A DNA stretch of 24,867 nt from JAPUDQ01 sp964552765 (GCA_964552765.1 CAZKIA010000009.1:1-24867), one strand, 5' to 3'. Shown: positions 8,077-16,530, counted from the first letter of the stretch. Translations and numbers: made by a program. Notes: generated from the sequence alone by a model not told the origin.

Positions 8077-9863
8077 TATTCCCTCGTGACACGCAAGATT
8101 TCTTCGATGCTGGTAATACCGCGAAAGGCCTTGATGAGACCGTCGAGTTGCATTGTCACCATACCTTCTTCGATACTTCTTGCCTGAATATCATTACTCG
8201 TCGCATTGGCAATGATAAGTTTCTCGACACCATCAGTATTGGCGAGCACTTCATAGATACCGCGTCGCCCCGTATAGCCGATACCATTACACTCTTCGCA
8301 CCCACCTGGATGCTCACGGTATAGTTTTAATATTTCCGTTGGGGTTGTCGCGAGTGGCTGGTCTTTGATAGATCCACCAATATTCTCTGCAGCAGCTTGC
8401 TGTTCAAGTTCGTGAAGCGTGCCGATCTCGTCGATCTTGAGATTAAACATTTTTGTAATCTGCGAGAGCTCTTCTTCGTTCGGTGTATATGCCTCACGAC
8501 AGACATGGCAGAGCATACGCACTAGACGCTGCCCAACAACTGCCCTCACGGTACTCGCAATCAAAAATGGCTCGATGTGCATGTCAAGCAGGCGCGGCAG
8601 ACAGGTCGCTGCGTTGTTGGTGTGAAGCGTACTAAATACAAGGTGCCCTGTGAGAGCAGCTTGCACAGCAAGATCTGCTGTTTCACCATCACGAATCTCA
8701 CCAACCATGATGATATTTGGATCTTGACGTAGCAGTGCCCGTAGGCCGTTGACAAATGTCATGCCAGCCGCAGGATTCACCTGGGTTTGGTTGGTGCCAG
8801 GGATTTTATACTCGACTGGGTCTTCGACGGTACTAATATTAACTTTGGGGTCATTGAGCATACTAAGGATACTAAAGAGGCTGGTTGATTTACCCGATCC
8901 AGTCGGGCCCGTTACGAGGATCATACCGTGTGGCTGTTTGATCGCATCAATGATGCGTTCTTTTGCAATACCCCAATATCCTAACTGTTCGAGCGTGAGG
9001 GCTTTGCTGCCTTCGTTGAGGATACGCATAACTACCTTTTCTCCCGTGGTAATAGGAAGCGTACTGACACGAAATGCGTAGGCTTTGCCACCGAGATTGA
9101 TCTTGAAGCGACCATCCTGGGGAGCGCGTCGCTCATCGATTTTGAGGTTGCTAAGGATCTTAATACGACTCACGAGAGCACCATGGACATTCTTTGGTAG
9201 TTTGTTCGCTTCGCGCAGGACGCCGTCGATTCGATAGCGGATACTCACGTAATCGTCACGTGGCTCGATATGAATATCGCTAGCACCCGCGCGGATCGCA
9301 AACTCGAGCACCAGGTTGACGGTTTGTGCAATCGGTGAGTCCTCGGCGATATCAGAGGCTTTAACTTCGTCGGCCTGATCACCCTCTTCACCTTCAACCT
9401 GGATTGTTTTGCTAATCTCTTCTTCGGAACCTTCTCGGTATGCTTGCAGGCAGGTAAGGATATTGTCCTGGGATGCAGCGTAGATGGTTACTTTTGTGCC
9501 GGTGTATTTCTGGATGAAATCGATTGATTGTAGATCATCTGGGTCGGTCATTGCCAGGTGATGTGTGCCATCTTCATCAATCTTAAAGACGAGGGCCATG
9601 TACTGCCGAGCAATCCGTTCGGGGAGGGCGGAAATGATATCTTTGGTCACGTCTTTCGGGTTGACGGAGACATAGGGAATGCCGATCTGTTCGGCATAGT
9701 ATTTTGTGAGCTCGTCATCAGTTGCAATATTGTGCGCGAGTATCGTTTCCTGGAGGCTTTTGCTGGTTGATTTTGCCTCATCACGAAGCTCGGCGATCTG
9801 CTCCGCCGTTGTCTTTTGTTTCTTGATCAGTAGGCGCTCTAGTGCAGCATCAGCTATACGCAT
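8076..9863 (-). CDS. pilB: type IV pilus extension ATPase PilB
   Basis: A 595-residue hexameric motor ATPase. It has an N-terminal MshEN/GspE-N domain at about 1-150 (LRDEAKSTSKSLQETIL; EQIGIPYVSVNP), a PAS-like N2 domain, and an ATPase domain with Walker A GPTGSGKST (Lys325). An Asp box (STVEDPVEYKI), Walker B (NIIMVGEIRD) and His box (ALTGHLVFSTLHTN) follow. A zinc-binding tetracysteine is present (CHVC near 452-455 and CEEC near 520-523), which marks assembly rather than retraction ATPases. GGAGG lies 7 nt before the ATG. It forms a two-gene operon with pilC. No pilT or pilD prepilin peptidase gene is in this window, so these must lie elsewhere if present. Confidence 0.96.
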   Translation of the reverse strand: MRIADAALERLLIKKQKTTAEQIAELRDEAKSTSKSLQETILAHNIATDDELTKYYAEQIGIPYVSVNPKDVTKDIISALPERIARQYMALVFKIDEDGTHHLAMTDPDDLQSIDFIQKYTGTKVTIYAASQDNILTCLQAYREGSEEEISKTIQVEGEEGDQADEVKASDIAEDSPIAQTVNLVLEFAIRAGASDIHIEPRDDYVSIRYRIDGVLREANKLPKNVHGALVSRIKILSNLKIDERRAPQDGRFKINLGGKAYAFRVSTLPITTGEKVVMRILNEGSKALTLEQLGYWGIAKERIIDAIKQPHGMILVTGPTGSGKSTSLFSILSMLNDPKVNISTVEDPVEYKIPGTNQTQVNPAAGMTFVNGLRALLRQDPNIIMVGEIRDGETADLAVQAALTGHLVFSTLHTNNAATCLPRLLDMHIEPFLIASTVRAVVGQRLVRMLCHVCREAYTPNEEELSQITKMFNLKIDEIGTLHELEQQAAAENIGGSIKDQPLATTPTEILKLYREHPGGCEECNGIGYTGRRGIYEVLANTDGVEKLIIANATSNDIQARSIEEGMVTMQLDGLIKAFRGITSIEEILRVTRE

Positions 9864-9993
9864 ACTAATACCTCCGCTCGCGACGGCTGTTGACTCTGTA
9901 CTATCGTATAAATTATTCCCACCATATGGTTCTTTCTATCATACCCGATATAAGCGTGAGTTGTATAGTTTGATTACCAGGTAGTTTATACTT
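9864..9993. promoter_or_regulatory. divergent intergenic region pilB / tsaE
   Basis: A 130-bp region between divergently read genes. On the plus strand TATACT lies at 9987-9992. Several AT-rich -10-like hexamers are present on the minus strand (for example TATGAT near 9940), but none has a convincing -35. A CCATATGG palindrome lies near 9922-9929; no known operator is recognised. Confidence 0.4.
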
Positions 9994-10449
9994 ATGGGCG
10001 TGATAATCAAGTCAGATCATGATATGAAACAGCTCGGGGAGCGTATTGGGCGTGTCCTGCGTGGTGGGGAGTGCCTGGAGCTTATTGGTGATGTTGGCGC
10101 GGGTAAGACAACGCTCGTCAAGGGTCTTGCGCATGGGCTTAATGTCGATGAGGATGTGCAGAGTCCAAGTTTCACACTGAGTCGGGAGTACGAGGCGCGT
10201 GATGGTATAACCTTGGCTCACTATGATTTTTATCGGCTTCATGAAGCGGGCGTACTTGGCTATGAGCTGGCCGAATCACTGGCTGATCCCATGACAATCA
10301 CTGTCGTAGAATGGGGCGAAACGATCGGAGCAGTCCTACCTGATGAGCGCATAACCGTGCATATTTACTATCAGCCTGAGGGTGAGGGCCGTGAAGTCAC
10401 GGTGACCAGTGGTGCATCGCAGGTGTATATCGAGGAGGCGCTGCGATGA
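9994..10449 (+). CDS. tsaE: tRNA t6A37 biosynthesis ATPase TsaE
   Basis: A 151-residue P-loop protein with Walker A GDVGAGKTTLVKG at about 36-48, the switch-type segment SPSFTLSREYE, the HYDFYRL motif and the VVEWGE motif that are diagnostic of TsaE (YjeE). It works with TsaB and TsaD to put threonylcarbamoyl on A37 of ANN-decoding tRNAs. The start is uncertain. ATG at 9994 is given, but TATACT at 9987-9992 is too close to transcribe it. GTG at 10000 would sit 7 nt after that hexamer and start a leaderless message (MIIKSDHDMKQL), which fits the pattern of other genes here. It overlaps tsaB by 4 bp (ATGA). Length is typical. Confidence 0.93.
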   Translation: MGVIIKSDHDMKQLGERIGRVLRGGECLELIGDVGAGKTTLVKGLAHGLNVDEDVQSPSFTLSREYEARDGITLAHYDFYRLHEAGVLGYELAESLADPMTITVVEWGETIGAVLPDERITVHIYYQPEGEGREVTVTSGASQVYIEEALR

Positions 10450-10835
10450 TACTGTGCCTCCGCACTGACTCACCGACTGCCGAAGTCTATGTATATAGCG
10501 ATAATGAGGTGGTTGTCTCTCGAGTATGGGAGGCACATCGTACACTGGCGCGGGATGTACTGCGCGTTTGTAGTGAGGCGTGCGAAGAAGCGGGCATAAC
10601 ACTCCAGCAGATCATGGGAGTTATCATCTACCAAGGCCCCGGTAGTTTTACAGGTTTGCGGATCGGTGTGACGACGGCAAATACGATGGCGTATAGTTTA
10701 TCGATTCCTATCGTAGGCGTGACGGGTGATGAGTGGATAACACACGGGCTTACTCGATTACATAACGGAGAAAATGACCAAACGGTATTACCTGACTATG
10801 GAGCCGAACCACGAATTACGAGTCCTATAAAATAA
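10446..10835 (+). CDS. tsaB: compact TsaB, t6A complex dimerisation subunit
   Basis: 129 residues against roughly 220-230 in typical TsaB. The N-terminal ASKHA half is complete: strand MILCLRTDSPTAEVYVY, helix AHRTLARDVLRVCSEACEEAG, and the signature YQGPGSFTGLRIGVTTANTMAYS at about 60-82. After IPIVGVTG the usual second half is missing and the protein jumps to VLPDYGAEPRITSPIK, which looks like the normal C-terminal tail (P-x-Y-x-x-x-P-x-I). This suggests a natural internal reduction, with the TsaD-binding N-domain kept, and not a frameshift remnant: the reading frame is open throughout and coupled to tsaE by an ATGA overlap. The partner TsaD is not in the window. Confidence 0.85.
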   Translation: MILCLRTDSPTAEVYVYSDNEVVVSRVWEAHRTLARDVLRVCSEACEEAGITLQQIMGVIIYQGPGSFTGLRIGVTTANTMAYSLSIPIVGVTGDEWITHGLTRLHNGENDQTVLPDYGAEPRITSPIK

Positions 10836-10853
10836 TTGTAGTAAAAAATACAC

Positions 10854-10882
10854 TTTACTGTTTATATTTTTTGAGTTAAAAT
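10854..10882 (+). promoter_or_regulatory. promoter of the surface protein gene
   Basis: -35 TTTACT (10854-10859), 17-bp spacer, -10 TAAAAT (10877-10882) in a strongly AT-rich 85-bp gap. It gives a leader of about 30 nt with AAGGAAGAG ending shortly before the ATG at 10921. Confidence 0.6.
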
Positions 10883-10920
10883 CATAACCAGTTAGAGATA
10901 AAATAAAAAGGAAGAGCAAA

Positions 10921-12597
10921 ATGATAACAAAGAGGCTTTCAGTACGCGCGACTGCTTTTGCAGTTGGCGCTGCATCACTTATTGGCGCGATCGCACCAGT
11001 AGTATCGGTAAGTGCCGCTACGCAGACTTGTACATGGACAGGCGCGGGCAGCGATAACAAGTTTAGTACTGCTGCTAACTGGAGTAACTGTGGATCAGCA
11101 GCGCCACAGGCTGGTGATATTATTCGTTTTAACCAGATGCAATCTACCACAAAGGCACTTGTAAATGACCTATCAGTTGACCTTGGTGGGGTTGTTACTA
11201 GTGCTGTTGTGTCGGGTACGAATTATAATGGATATAGTGTCGATAAACTGTCATTTACGGCAGGCGCAACAGTGTCGGTTGAGCCAGGATCAGAATGTAA
11301 TGTAAGGATTGCAACTCTCGAGCCAACTGTCGTAACGGGCACAGGTAATCTTATTGTTCAAAAAGAAGCCTTTGGATGGAACCCGTACAAGCTGACTACT
11401 CCGGGTGACCTGACGATTAAGAGCATATATGGTGGAGCGATTAGCTCATTTACTGCAGGAAGCTCAGCTGCAAACGTAACGATTGCTAGTCCTTTGGGGC
11501 TGGCTGGCTATACTTCGGCTACGAGTTGTGCTAGTGGAGGTGGGGCGTCAGGTGGCGGTACGGCCTCAAATGATCTTACGGGTCTATCTTACGGTGCTTT
11601 GACAGTACAAAATGGCGCTAGTTTTCAATTCGTTAATTATGACAAACCGGTAACTTTCGGTGGTGGTAGTGGTACAGCCAGTCCTACGGCGTATTTTTCT
11701 TCCGACTATGACGAGAGCGGGCAAGCAATAGTAGCTAATCGAACATGGTCAAGTGCTGTGACGCTATTGTCAAATACTGATGTGAACGTTGGAGAAAAGG
11801 TGGCTGTTACCTTTACTGGCACGCTTTCCGGTGCAGGTAAAACACTTCAGAAGACTACATATTCATCGGGAACATTTACTAATAATGCATCAAGCAATAC
11901 GTCGGCCACACCATCTGGGGCACAAGTAAACCCAGTTAAAGTAACGGAGATTACCGACAAGGTTGATGAATATATCACGGTTGTACCGAATGAAACAGTT
12001 GTACTGGATGGCGAACGCATCGGAGTGTCGGTAATGAACGGAGGCACATTAAAAGGCAATGGTACCCTAAAAGGCGGCCTGTATGTGTACGAAGGAGGTG
12101 TTGTCGCTCCTGGTCGTAGCCCTGGCTGCTTGACGGTAGATACGCTTTCTATCGACGGTGAGTATCAGTTTGATCTAGGTGGAACAGACCCATGCACTGG
12201 CTATGACCAGATCAAAGTTACTAATAAAACTGCCACGTATGCTACCGTGCGGCTAAATGACAAGACGTCGGTGCTCACTACCACACGCTTTAAAGGCTAC
12301 ACGCCAAAGCAAGGTCAGGTATTTACGATCATCGATAACCAAGGTACGCAAGCTGTTCAAGGTACATTTAAGGATTTGCCAGAGGGTGCGACTTTCACAC
12401 AAAATGGTGTCATCTTCAAGATCAGCTACAAAGGTGGCGACAACAATGATGTCACACTAACTGTCATGAACCAACCGACAGCTCCTGACACTGGTTTTGA
12501 GCTTATCAAGGCTAATCCAATCTTGAGTTTAGTCGCTGCAGTTGGTGGTGCTGGTATCCTCGCGATGATCGGCCGACGCAGCCAGTCACGTCGCTAG
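10921..12597 (+). CDS. secreted, sortase-anchored surface protein (adhesin-like)
   Basis: A 558-residue protein with a Sec signal peptide (MITKRLSVRATAF... hydrophobic core, likely cut after VSVSA near residue 33). A C-terminal sorting signal consists of A521-P-D-T-G-F526, a hydrophobic helix (ILSLVAAVGGAGILAMIG) and a basic tail RRSQSRR. The mature N-terminus CTWTGAGSDNKFSTAANWSNC resembles the opening of autotransporter-type beta-helix proteins. The middle is Gly/Ser/Thr-rich, low in charge and beta-strand-rich (ASGGGASGGGTASN), and the region GGTLKGNGTLKGGLYVYEGG reads like beta-helix rungs. It is probably a covalently anchored surface adhesin or S-layer-like protein. The sortase gene follows 41 bp downstream. 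No enzymatic motif is seen. The ligand is unknown. Confidence 0.82.
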   Translation: MITKRLSVRATAFAVGAASLIGAIAPVVSVSAATQTCTWTGAGSDNKFSTAANWSNCGSAAPQAGDIIRFNQMQSTTKALVNDLSVDLGGVVTSAVVSGTNYNGYSVDKLSFTAGATVSVEPGSECNVRIATLEPTVVTGTGNLIVQKEAFGWNPYKLTTPGDLTIKSIYGGAISSFTAGSSAANVTIASPLGLAGYTSATSCASGGGASGGGTASNDLTGLSYGALTVQNGASFQFVNYDKPVTFGGGSGTASPTAYFSSDYDESGQAIVANRTWSSAVTLLSNTDVNVGEKVAVTFTGTLSGAGKTLQKTTYSSGTFTNNASSNTSATPSGAQVNPVKVTEITDKVDEYITVVPNETVVLDGERIGVSVMNGGTLKGNGTLKGGLYVYEGGVVAPGRSPGCLTVDTLSIDGEYQFDLGGTDPCTGYDQIKVTNKTATYATVRLNDKTSVLTTTRFKGYTPKQGQVFTIIDNQGTQAVQGTFKDLPEGATFTQNGVIFKISYKGGDNNDVTLTVMNQPTAPDTGFELIKANPILSLVAAVGGAGILAMIGRRSQSRR

Positions 12598-12638
12598 TAC
12601 GATACAATTAAATGTGAGAGATAAGGAAACGGGAAATA

Positions 12639-13577
12639 ATGCAGAATGATATTCGTCGACGTGACGTATCAGCCGGCCGCACACATGCAGGCCGGCGTCT
12701 GCATGCTCGACCGTTGCCACGACTAGGCCGTCGTTCGGTTGACGGGATTATCCCCTTGCAGTATAAGGTTGTCGCACCGAAGTCGACACCCGTAGTTGCT
12801 ACACCTAAGCCTACTAAACGAACCCGAGCGATAGCGCCGCAGTTGTCCTCGAGCGAGCCGCGTATCGATGATATGATACTGGCTGCTCAAGGCGACAGTA
12901 CGGCTACAAAAACTACAACTAAGGCGCGGCTTTTCTATGCAATGGCATCGCTCGTCTTCATTGTGGGTATTGGCGTCAGTATTAAGGTGTTAATGACAAA
13001 TACGACAGCTGAACAACAAGTATTAGCAGTGACTACCACCCGCGCGTCAGATCCAGCCTCGCAAAATGATAATCCAGTACCGTCCGAAGAAAAACCATCG
13101 GCGCACTCCGTCAAATCATACGCTGTCTCGCCAGATCTTCCGCGCCTTATCCGCATCACGCGCTTGGGTGTGGAGGCGCGAGTGCTATCTGTCGATGTCG
13201 ATGCCAAAAATGAGATGAAAACTCCCCGTTCTATTTATGACGCAGGCTGGTATATGAGCAGCTCAAAACCAGGCGAAAATGGCGCCATGCTGATCAACGG
13301 GCATGTGTCTGGGCCGACACAGCCTGGTGTCTTCAAAAAAATAAAAACACTTGTGGCTGGTGATATTATCACGGTAGAGAATGGAGCTGGTAAGCAATTT
13401 TCGTATGCCGTGACTCGTGTTAACACTGTTGCGGTAGATAAAGTAGATATGACAGAGCTTCTTGTTTCCGATAACACAGCAAAACCTGGCCTTAGCTTGA
13501 TTACATGTGGTGGAAAATTTGATCCCAAGACGAATCATTTTGAGGATCGTATCATTGTTCACGCTGTTGCTATTTAG
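12639..13577 (+). CDS. sortase with long basic cytoplasmic N-terminus
   Basis: 312 residues. Residues 1-97 are Arg/Lys/Pro-rich and apparently disordered, a membrane helix lies at about 98-119, and an extracellular linker of about 40 residues leads to the sortase beta-barrel. Catalytic residues are visible: His222 in LINGHVSG, Cys290 in LSLITCGG and Arg304 in FEDRIIVHA. TPGVF-type (QPGVFKKI) and GDIITVENG motifs also match. The fold reads as a class F or related sortase of Actinobacteria/CPR. It cleaves sorting motifs and joins the protein to the cell envelope; its obvious substrate is the preceding gene with PDTG. An AAGGAAACGGGA stretch supplies the ribosome site. The 97-residue cytoplasmic extension is longer than in most sortases. 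Confidence 0.9.
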   Translation: MQNDIRRRDVSAGRTHAGRRLHARPLPRLGRRSVDGIIPLQYKVVAPKSTPVVATPKPTKRTRAIAPQLSSSEPRIDDMILAAQGDSTATKTTTKARLFYAMASLVFIVGIGVSIKVLMTNTTAEQQVLAVTTTRASDPASQNDNPVPSEEKPSAHSVKSYAVSPDLPRLIRITRLGVEARVLSVDVDAKNEMKTPRSIYDAGWYMSSSKPGENGAMLINGHVSGPTQPGVFKKIKTLVAGDIITVENGAGKQFSYAVTRVNTVAVDKVDMTELLVSDNTAKPGLSLITCGGKFDPKTNHFEDRIIVHAVAI

Positions 13578-13711
13578 CCTCCAGGTACGTATAGTTTTAT
13601 ATGACGATATCTCGTCAATTGAAATTCATAGACCATAGGACTGTCTGATACTGGCTAGAGACCTGATAGCAATGCCCGGGAAACGACTGTCGATAAACGA
13701 AAGGATACAAG
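13578..13711. other. 134-bp non-coding gap before rny
   Basis: No ORF or hairpin terminator is seen after the sortase. TTGAAA near 13620 and GATACT near 13648 could be promoter parts, but the spacing between them is too long for confidence. AAAGGA lies 6-7 nt before the rny ATG. Confidence 0.35.
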
Positions 13712-15217
13712 ATGGAAATAGTATTTGCCATTGCCGGCGTGTTATTAGGTGTGGGCGGTTATACTGCATACAATCAACGACGTGGCAGTAATGCGACGGC
13801 GGAAGCCGATAAGATCATCAATGCTGCCAAGAATAAGGCGAGTGACATCGTATTAAAAGCCAAAGATGAGGCGATCAAAACTGCCGAAGAAGCCCGCAAA
13901 GAACAAGACGAGCACCGCCGTGAGCTCAAGAAGGCCGAGAATCGCGTGGCTGATCGCGAGACGAACCTTGATCGCAAGCTCGAAGAACTTGATACGCGCA
14001 CTGAGAAACTTCGCCGCCAAGAAGATGAGGTTGAGTCGCTCAAAGGTGAGATTCGTGACATCCGTACCAAGCAGCAGGAAAAGCTCGAAAAAATCGCCAA
14101 ATTATCTAAAAAAGATGCTGCCGATAAATTGATGGCGATGACCGAACGCGACATCAAAAATGATCTTCTTGGGCTGGTCGCTAAGTTGCAAAAAGACGCC
14201 ATGGCTGATGCTGAAGAGCGTGCACAGACCATACTGGTAAGTGCCATGGAGCGTATGAGCTCTGATGTTACAGCTGAACGTACCGTTACGGCTGTGAAAC
14301 TGACTGATGACGAGATGAAAGGCCGTATTATCGGCAAAGAAGGCCGCAATATTCAAGCTTTGCAACGTGCGACGGGCGTCGACATCATGGTGGATGATAC
14401 ACCAGGTATGATTATCCTCAGTAGTTTCGACCCAATTCGTCGACAGGTAGCACGCCTGGCGCTTGAGATGTTGATGAAAGACGGCCGTATACACCCGGCG
14501 CGTATCGAAGAAGTTGTCGAAAAAGCCCAAAAAGAACTCGACAAAGAGATTAATCGTGCCGGTGAAGATGCCGCGCGAGAAGTCGGTGTTGTCGGTATAC
14601 CAGCAGAAATGTTACGCCTCCTGGGCGAGCTAAAGTTTCGTACAAGTTATGGCCAAAATGTCCTCAAGCATAGTACAGAGATGGCACATATGGCGGGGCT
14701 GATTGCTGAAGAGATCGGGGCCGATACACGTATAACGAAGACAGCTACGCTCCTCCATGATGTTGGTAAGGCTGTTACGCATAAAATGGAAGGCAAGCAT
14801 CACCACATTGGTGCCGAGCTGGCTCGCAAGTACGGCATGAGCGATGCGATTGTTCACGCGATCGAGGCGCATCATGACGATATCGAGGCAACCACACCGG
14901 AAGCATTGATCGTCCGCGTCTGCGATGCCCTCTCGGCGGCTCGTCCGGGTGCACGCAATATCTCGGCCGAAAACTTCGTCGAGCGTATGCGCGATCTTGA
15001 AAATGTTGCCACGAGTTTTGATGGTATCGACAAAGCCTACGCGATCAGTGCAGGCCGTGAAGTTCGTGTCATTGTGAAGCCGCAAAACATCGATGACCTG
15101 AGTGCGATCAAGCTCGCCCGCGACATTGCGACCAAGATCGAAAGCACCATGCAGTACCCAGGTACGATCAAGGTGAATGTCATCCGCGAGACCCGCGCCA
15201 TCGAGTTCGCCAAGTAG
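13712..15217 (+). CDS. rny: ribonuclease Y
   Basis: A 501-residue membrane-anchored endoribonuclease. It has an N-terminal helix at about 1-18 (MEIVFAIAGVLLGVGGYTAY), a long charged coiled coil at about 25-150, a KH RNA-binding domain with GRIIGKEGRNI at about 204-214, and an HD metal-binding domain with LLHDVGKA (His349-Asp350), HH at about 363 and HHDD further on. RNase Y starts mRNA decay at the membrane in bacteria that lack RNase E. Length and domain order are canonical (B. subtilis form about 520). The start has AAAGGA about 6 nt upstream. No terminator follows; the GIY-YIG gene begins 20 bp downstream and may be co-transcribed. Confidence 0.97.
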   Translation: MEIVFAIAGVLLGVGGYTAYNQRRGSNATAEADKIINAAKNKASDIVLKAKDEAIKTAEEARKEQDEHRRELKKAENRVADRETNLDRKLEELDTRTEKLRRQEDEVESLKGEIRDIRTKQQEKLEKIAKLSKKDAADKLMAMTERDIKNDLLGLVAKLQKDAMADAEERAQTILVSAMERMSSDVTAERTVTAVKLTDDEMKGRIIGKEGRNIQALQRATGVDIMVDDTPGMIILSSFDPIRRQVARLALEMLMKDGRIHPARIEEVVEKAQKELDKEINRAGEDAAREVGVVGIPAEMLRLLGELKFRTSYGQNVLKHSTEMAHMAGLIAEEIGADTRITKTATLLHDVGKAVTHKMEGKHHHIGAELARKYGMSDAIVHAIEAHHDDIEATTPEALIVRVCDALSAARPGARNISAENFVERMRDLENVATSFDGIDKAYAISAGREVRVIVKPQNIDDLSAIKLARDIATKIESTMQYPGTIKVNVIRETRAIEFAK

Positions 15218-15236
15218 TAGAGCTCCTGATACTATT

Positions 15237-15497
15237 ATGTTCTTCTACGTATATGTGCTACGTAATGGTGATGGTAAGAGATATGTTGGTTTTACGACTG
15301 ATTTACGACGTAGACTGGAAGAACATAACGCAGGCCAAAACCTCTCTACGAAACCATATCGACCTTGGACGTTGATCTTTTATGAAGCATTTCTTAGTGA
15401 AGCAGATGCAAAAAGGCGAGAAAGATACCTGAAGACCACCCAAGGTCGTCGCGCATTAACAGTCATGTTACGCGAATATTTTAATGCGAATAACTAA
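15237..15497 (+). CDS. small single-domain GIY-YIG nuclease-family protein
   Basis: 86 residues comprising only a GIY-YIG domain: FYVYVLRNGDGKRYVGFT gives the two motif strands, R-R-R-L-E-E-H-N supplies the conserved Arg and the helix, and EAFLSEADAKRRERYLK supplies the conserved Glu-containing helix, ending LREYFN. It belongs to the UPF0213/YhbQ-like solitary group, whose role is unsettled (DNA repair or recombination has been proposed). I start at ATG 15237; the longer frame back to 15177 runs into rny and would add residues with no family match. There is no clear Shine-Dalgarno. It lies directly after rny and ends before a bidirectional terminator. Confidence 0.85.
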   Translation: MFFYVYVLRNGDGKRYVGFTTDLRRRLEEHNAGQNLSTKPYRPWTLIFYEAFLSEADAKRRERYLKTTQGRRALTVMLREYFNANN

Positions 15498-15550
15498 CAT
15501 GGTTTTGGCTATCAGGAATCTCACTACTTGGTTCGCCAAGTAGTAGGTTG

Positions 15551-15664
<114 letters not shown>

Positions 15665-15703
15665 ACGTATGATCAGCATCGTTTGTATGTGCTTTCAGGT
15701 ATG

Positions 15704-15838
15704 AGGCGAAACAAAGTTTCGAACCGCGTGGTCACATTCTGCGACCCCGTCGCCACATCTTCGCAAACCAGTTTGCGAGAGTGGGCTCCCTTGCGACCCG
15801 CCACTGGCGGCTCTCAATACCAACTGCGCTACTCCCCG
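15704..15838 (-). pseudogene. degenerate tRNA-Pro copy with hairpin-rich interior
   Basis: The first 21 nt on the minus strand (CGGGGAGTAGCGCAGTTGGTA) equal the acceptor and D-arm of the intact tRNA-Pro. Scattered pieces of the 3' half follow (GGGGTCGCAG and GGTTCGAA), separated by unrelated sequence that contains short hairpins: CCGCC-act-GGCGG (15799-15811), CGCAAA-ccag-TTTGCG (15762-15777) and CGAAAC-aaa-GTTTCG (15707-15721). No anticodon arm or 3' acceptor strand remains, so it cannot be a functional tRNA. It lies 5' of the intact gene and would be co-transcribed if transcription starts near the AT-rich -10-like sequence at 15856-15866. Confidence 0.7.
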
Positions 15839-15841
15839 ACG
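15818..15841. repeat. 24-bp direct repeat, copy 2
   Basis: An exact second copy of the 24-bp block at 15644-15667, forming the 5' end of the degenerate tRNA-Pro. Confidence 0.9.
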
Positions 15842-15899
15842 AGTGATCACCCTGTATTTTATCATAAAGTCGTCGCAATACCATAGGTGAGCGATGAGA

Positions 15900-15908
15900 T
15901 GGTATCAT
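15900..15908 (+). promoter_or_regulatory. extended -10 for a leaderless mRNA
   Basis: TGG-TATCAT, 6 nt before the ATG at 15915. No -35 is recognised. Confidence 0.5.
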
Positions 15909-15914
15909 ATGTCT

Positions 15915-16487
15915 ATGAGTAAACGTCGAGCATCACGGGCAATTAGTGCCCTAGGCATTATTGGGCATGTTTCGATTATCGGACAATGGGCGTGGCTGAT
16001 TATTATACTGCTGCCATGGATGATGAAGCTACGCGTCATGGAGCCATATACCGCTCGGCCAGTACCTACGACGTATGTGGAGCCAGCCTTTCCTGTTTTT
16101 AATGGAGTGGTTGCTGTCGTGGCGGTGATAGGCGTAATGGCACTGACGATATATATACTATCGAAGCTACCACGCTACGTCGTCAAGGAAAGTTCGCATG
16201 TGTTACATAGCGCAAAAGATATCGTGCTGCCAGTCGTGACGCCCAAAAAGAAGATTTCATCGCGGCGCAAGGTAGAATTATCAACCAGTGTCTTATTTGC
16301 TATCAAGCTATCGGCATGTCTTATCCCATTTTTCGGTTTGTTTATAGCGATTGCTACACGACCACCTTTGAGTAGTGAGATCATACTGGCTATTGGATCA
16401 TTCCAACTGGTGTGGTCGCTACTTTTTGTCATCTTGCAGAGAGTTGTCGCTCATCTAAAGCACGAAGATTACTCGACCTCACTATAG
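15915..16487 (+). CDS. unknown polytopic membrane protein (four helices)
   Basis: I do not recognise this family. Starting at the ATG at 15915 it has 190 residues: a basic N-terminus (MSKRRASR), hydrophobic helices near residues 10-33, 58-85, 125-145 and 153-175, a cytoplasmic basic loop (TPKKKISSRRK) between helices 2 and 3, and a charged C-terminus. The upstream start at 15894 is unlikely: the TGG-TATCAT extended -10 at 15903-15908 lies 6 nt before the ATG at 15915, which predicts a leaderless mRNA from that codon. It could resemble a DUF4870-like or other small membrane protein, but no motif supports a function. The next gene, a peroxiredoxin, has its own -10, so there is no operon link. 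Confidence 0.65.
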   Translation: MSKRRASRAISALGIIGHVSIIGQWAWLIIILLPWMMKLRVMEPYTARPVPTTYVEPAFPVFNGVVAVVAVIGVMALTIYILSKLPRYVVKESSHVLHSAKDIVLPVVTPKKKISSRRKVELSTSVLFAIKLSACLIPFFGLFIAIATRPPLSSEIILAIGSFQLVWSLLFVILQRVVAHLKHEDYSTSL

Positions 16488-16517
16488 CAACGCTGTCTTT
16501 TATGTGTAGGCGTGGAG

Positions 16518-16523
16518 TATACT
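16518..16523 (+). promoter_or_regulatory. -10 element of the peroxiredoxin gene (leaderless)
   Basis: TATACT, 7 nt before the ATG at 16531. Transcription is expected to start at or one base before the start codon. No Shine-Dalgarno is present. Confidence 0.5.
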
Positions 16524-16530
16524 AGTGAGT

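Noticed and set aside
10836..10853. A terminator after tsaB
   Set aside because: Only a weak AGTAAA/TTTACT pairing that overlaps the -35 of the next gene; no GC stem.
13774..14349. A long 191-codon minus-strand frame inside rny
   Set aside because: A Ser/Arg-rich shadow frame opposite the coiled-coil region; rny is unambiguous on the plus strand.
15177..15236. A longer N-terminus for the GIY-YIG protein reaching into rny
   Set aside because: The added residues are Ser/Pro/Arg filler from the rny frame; the domain begins at the ATG at 15237.
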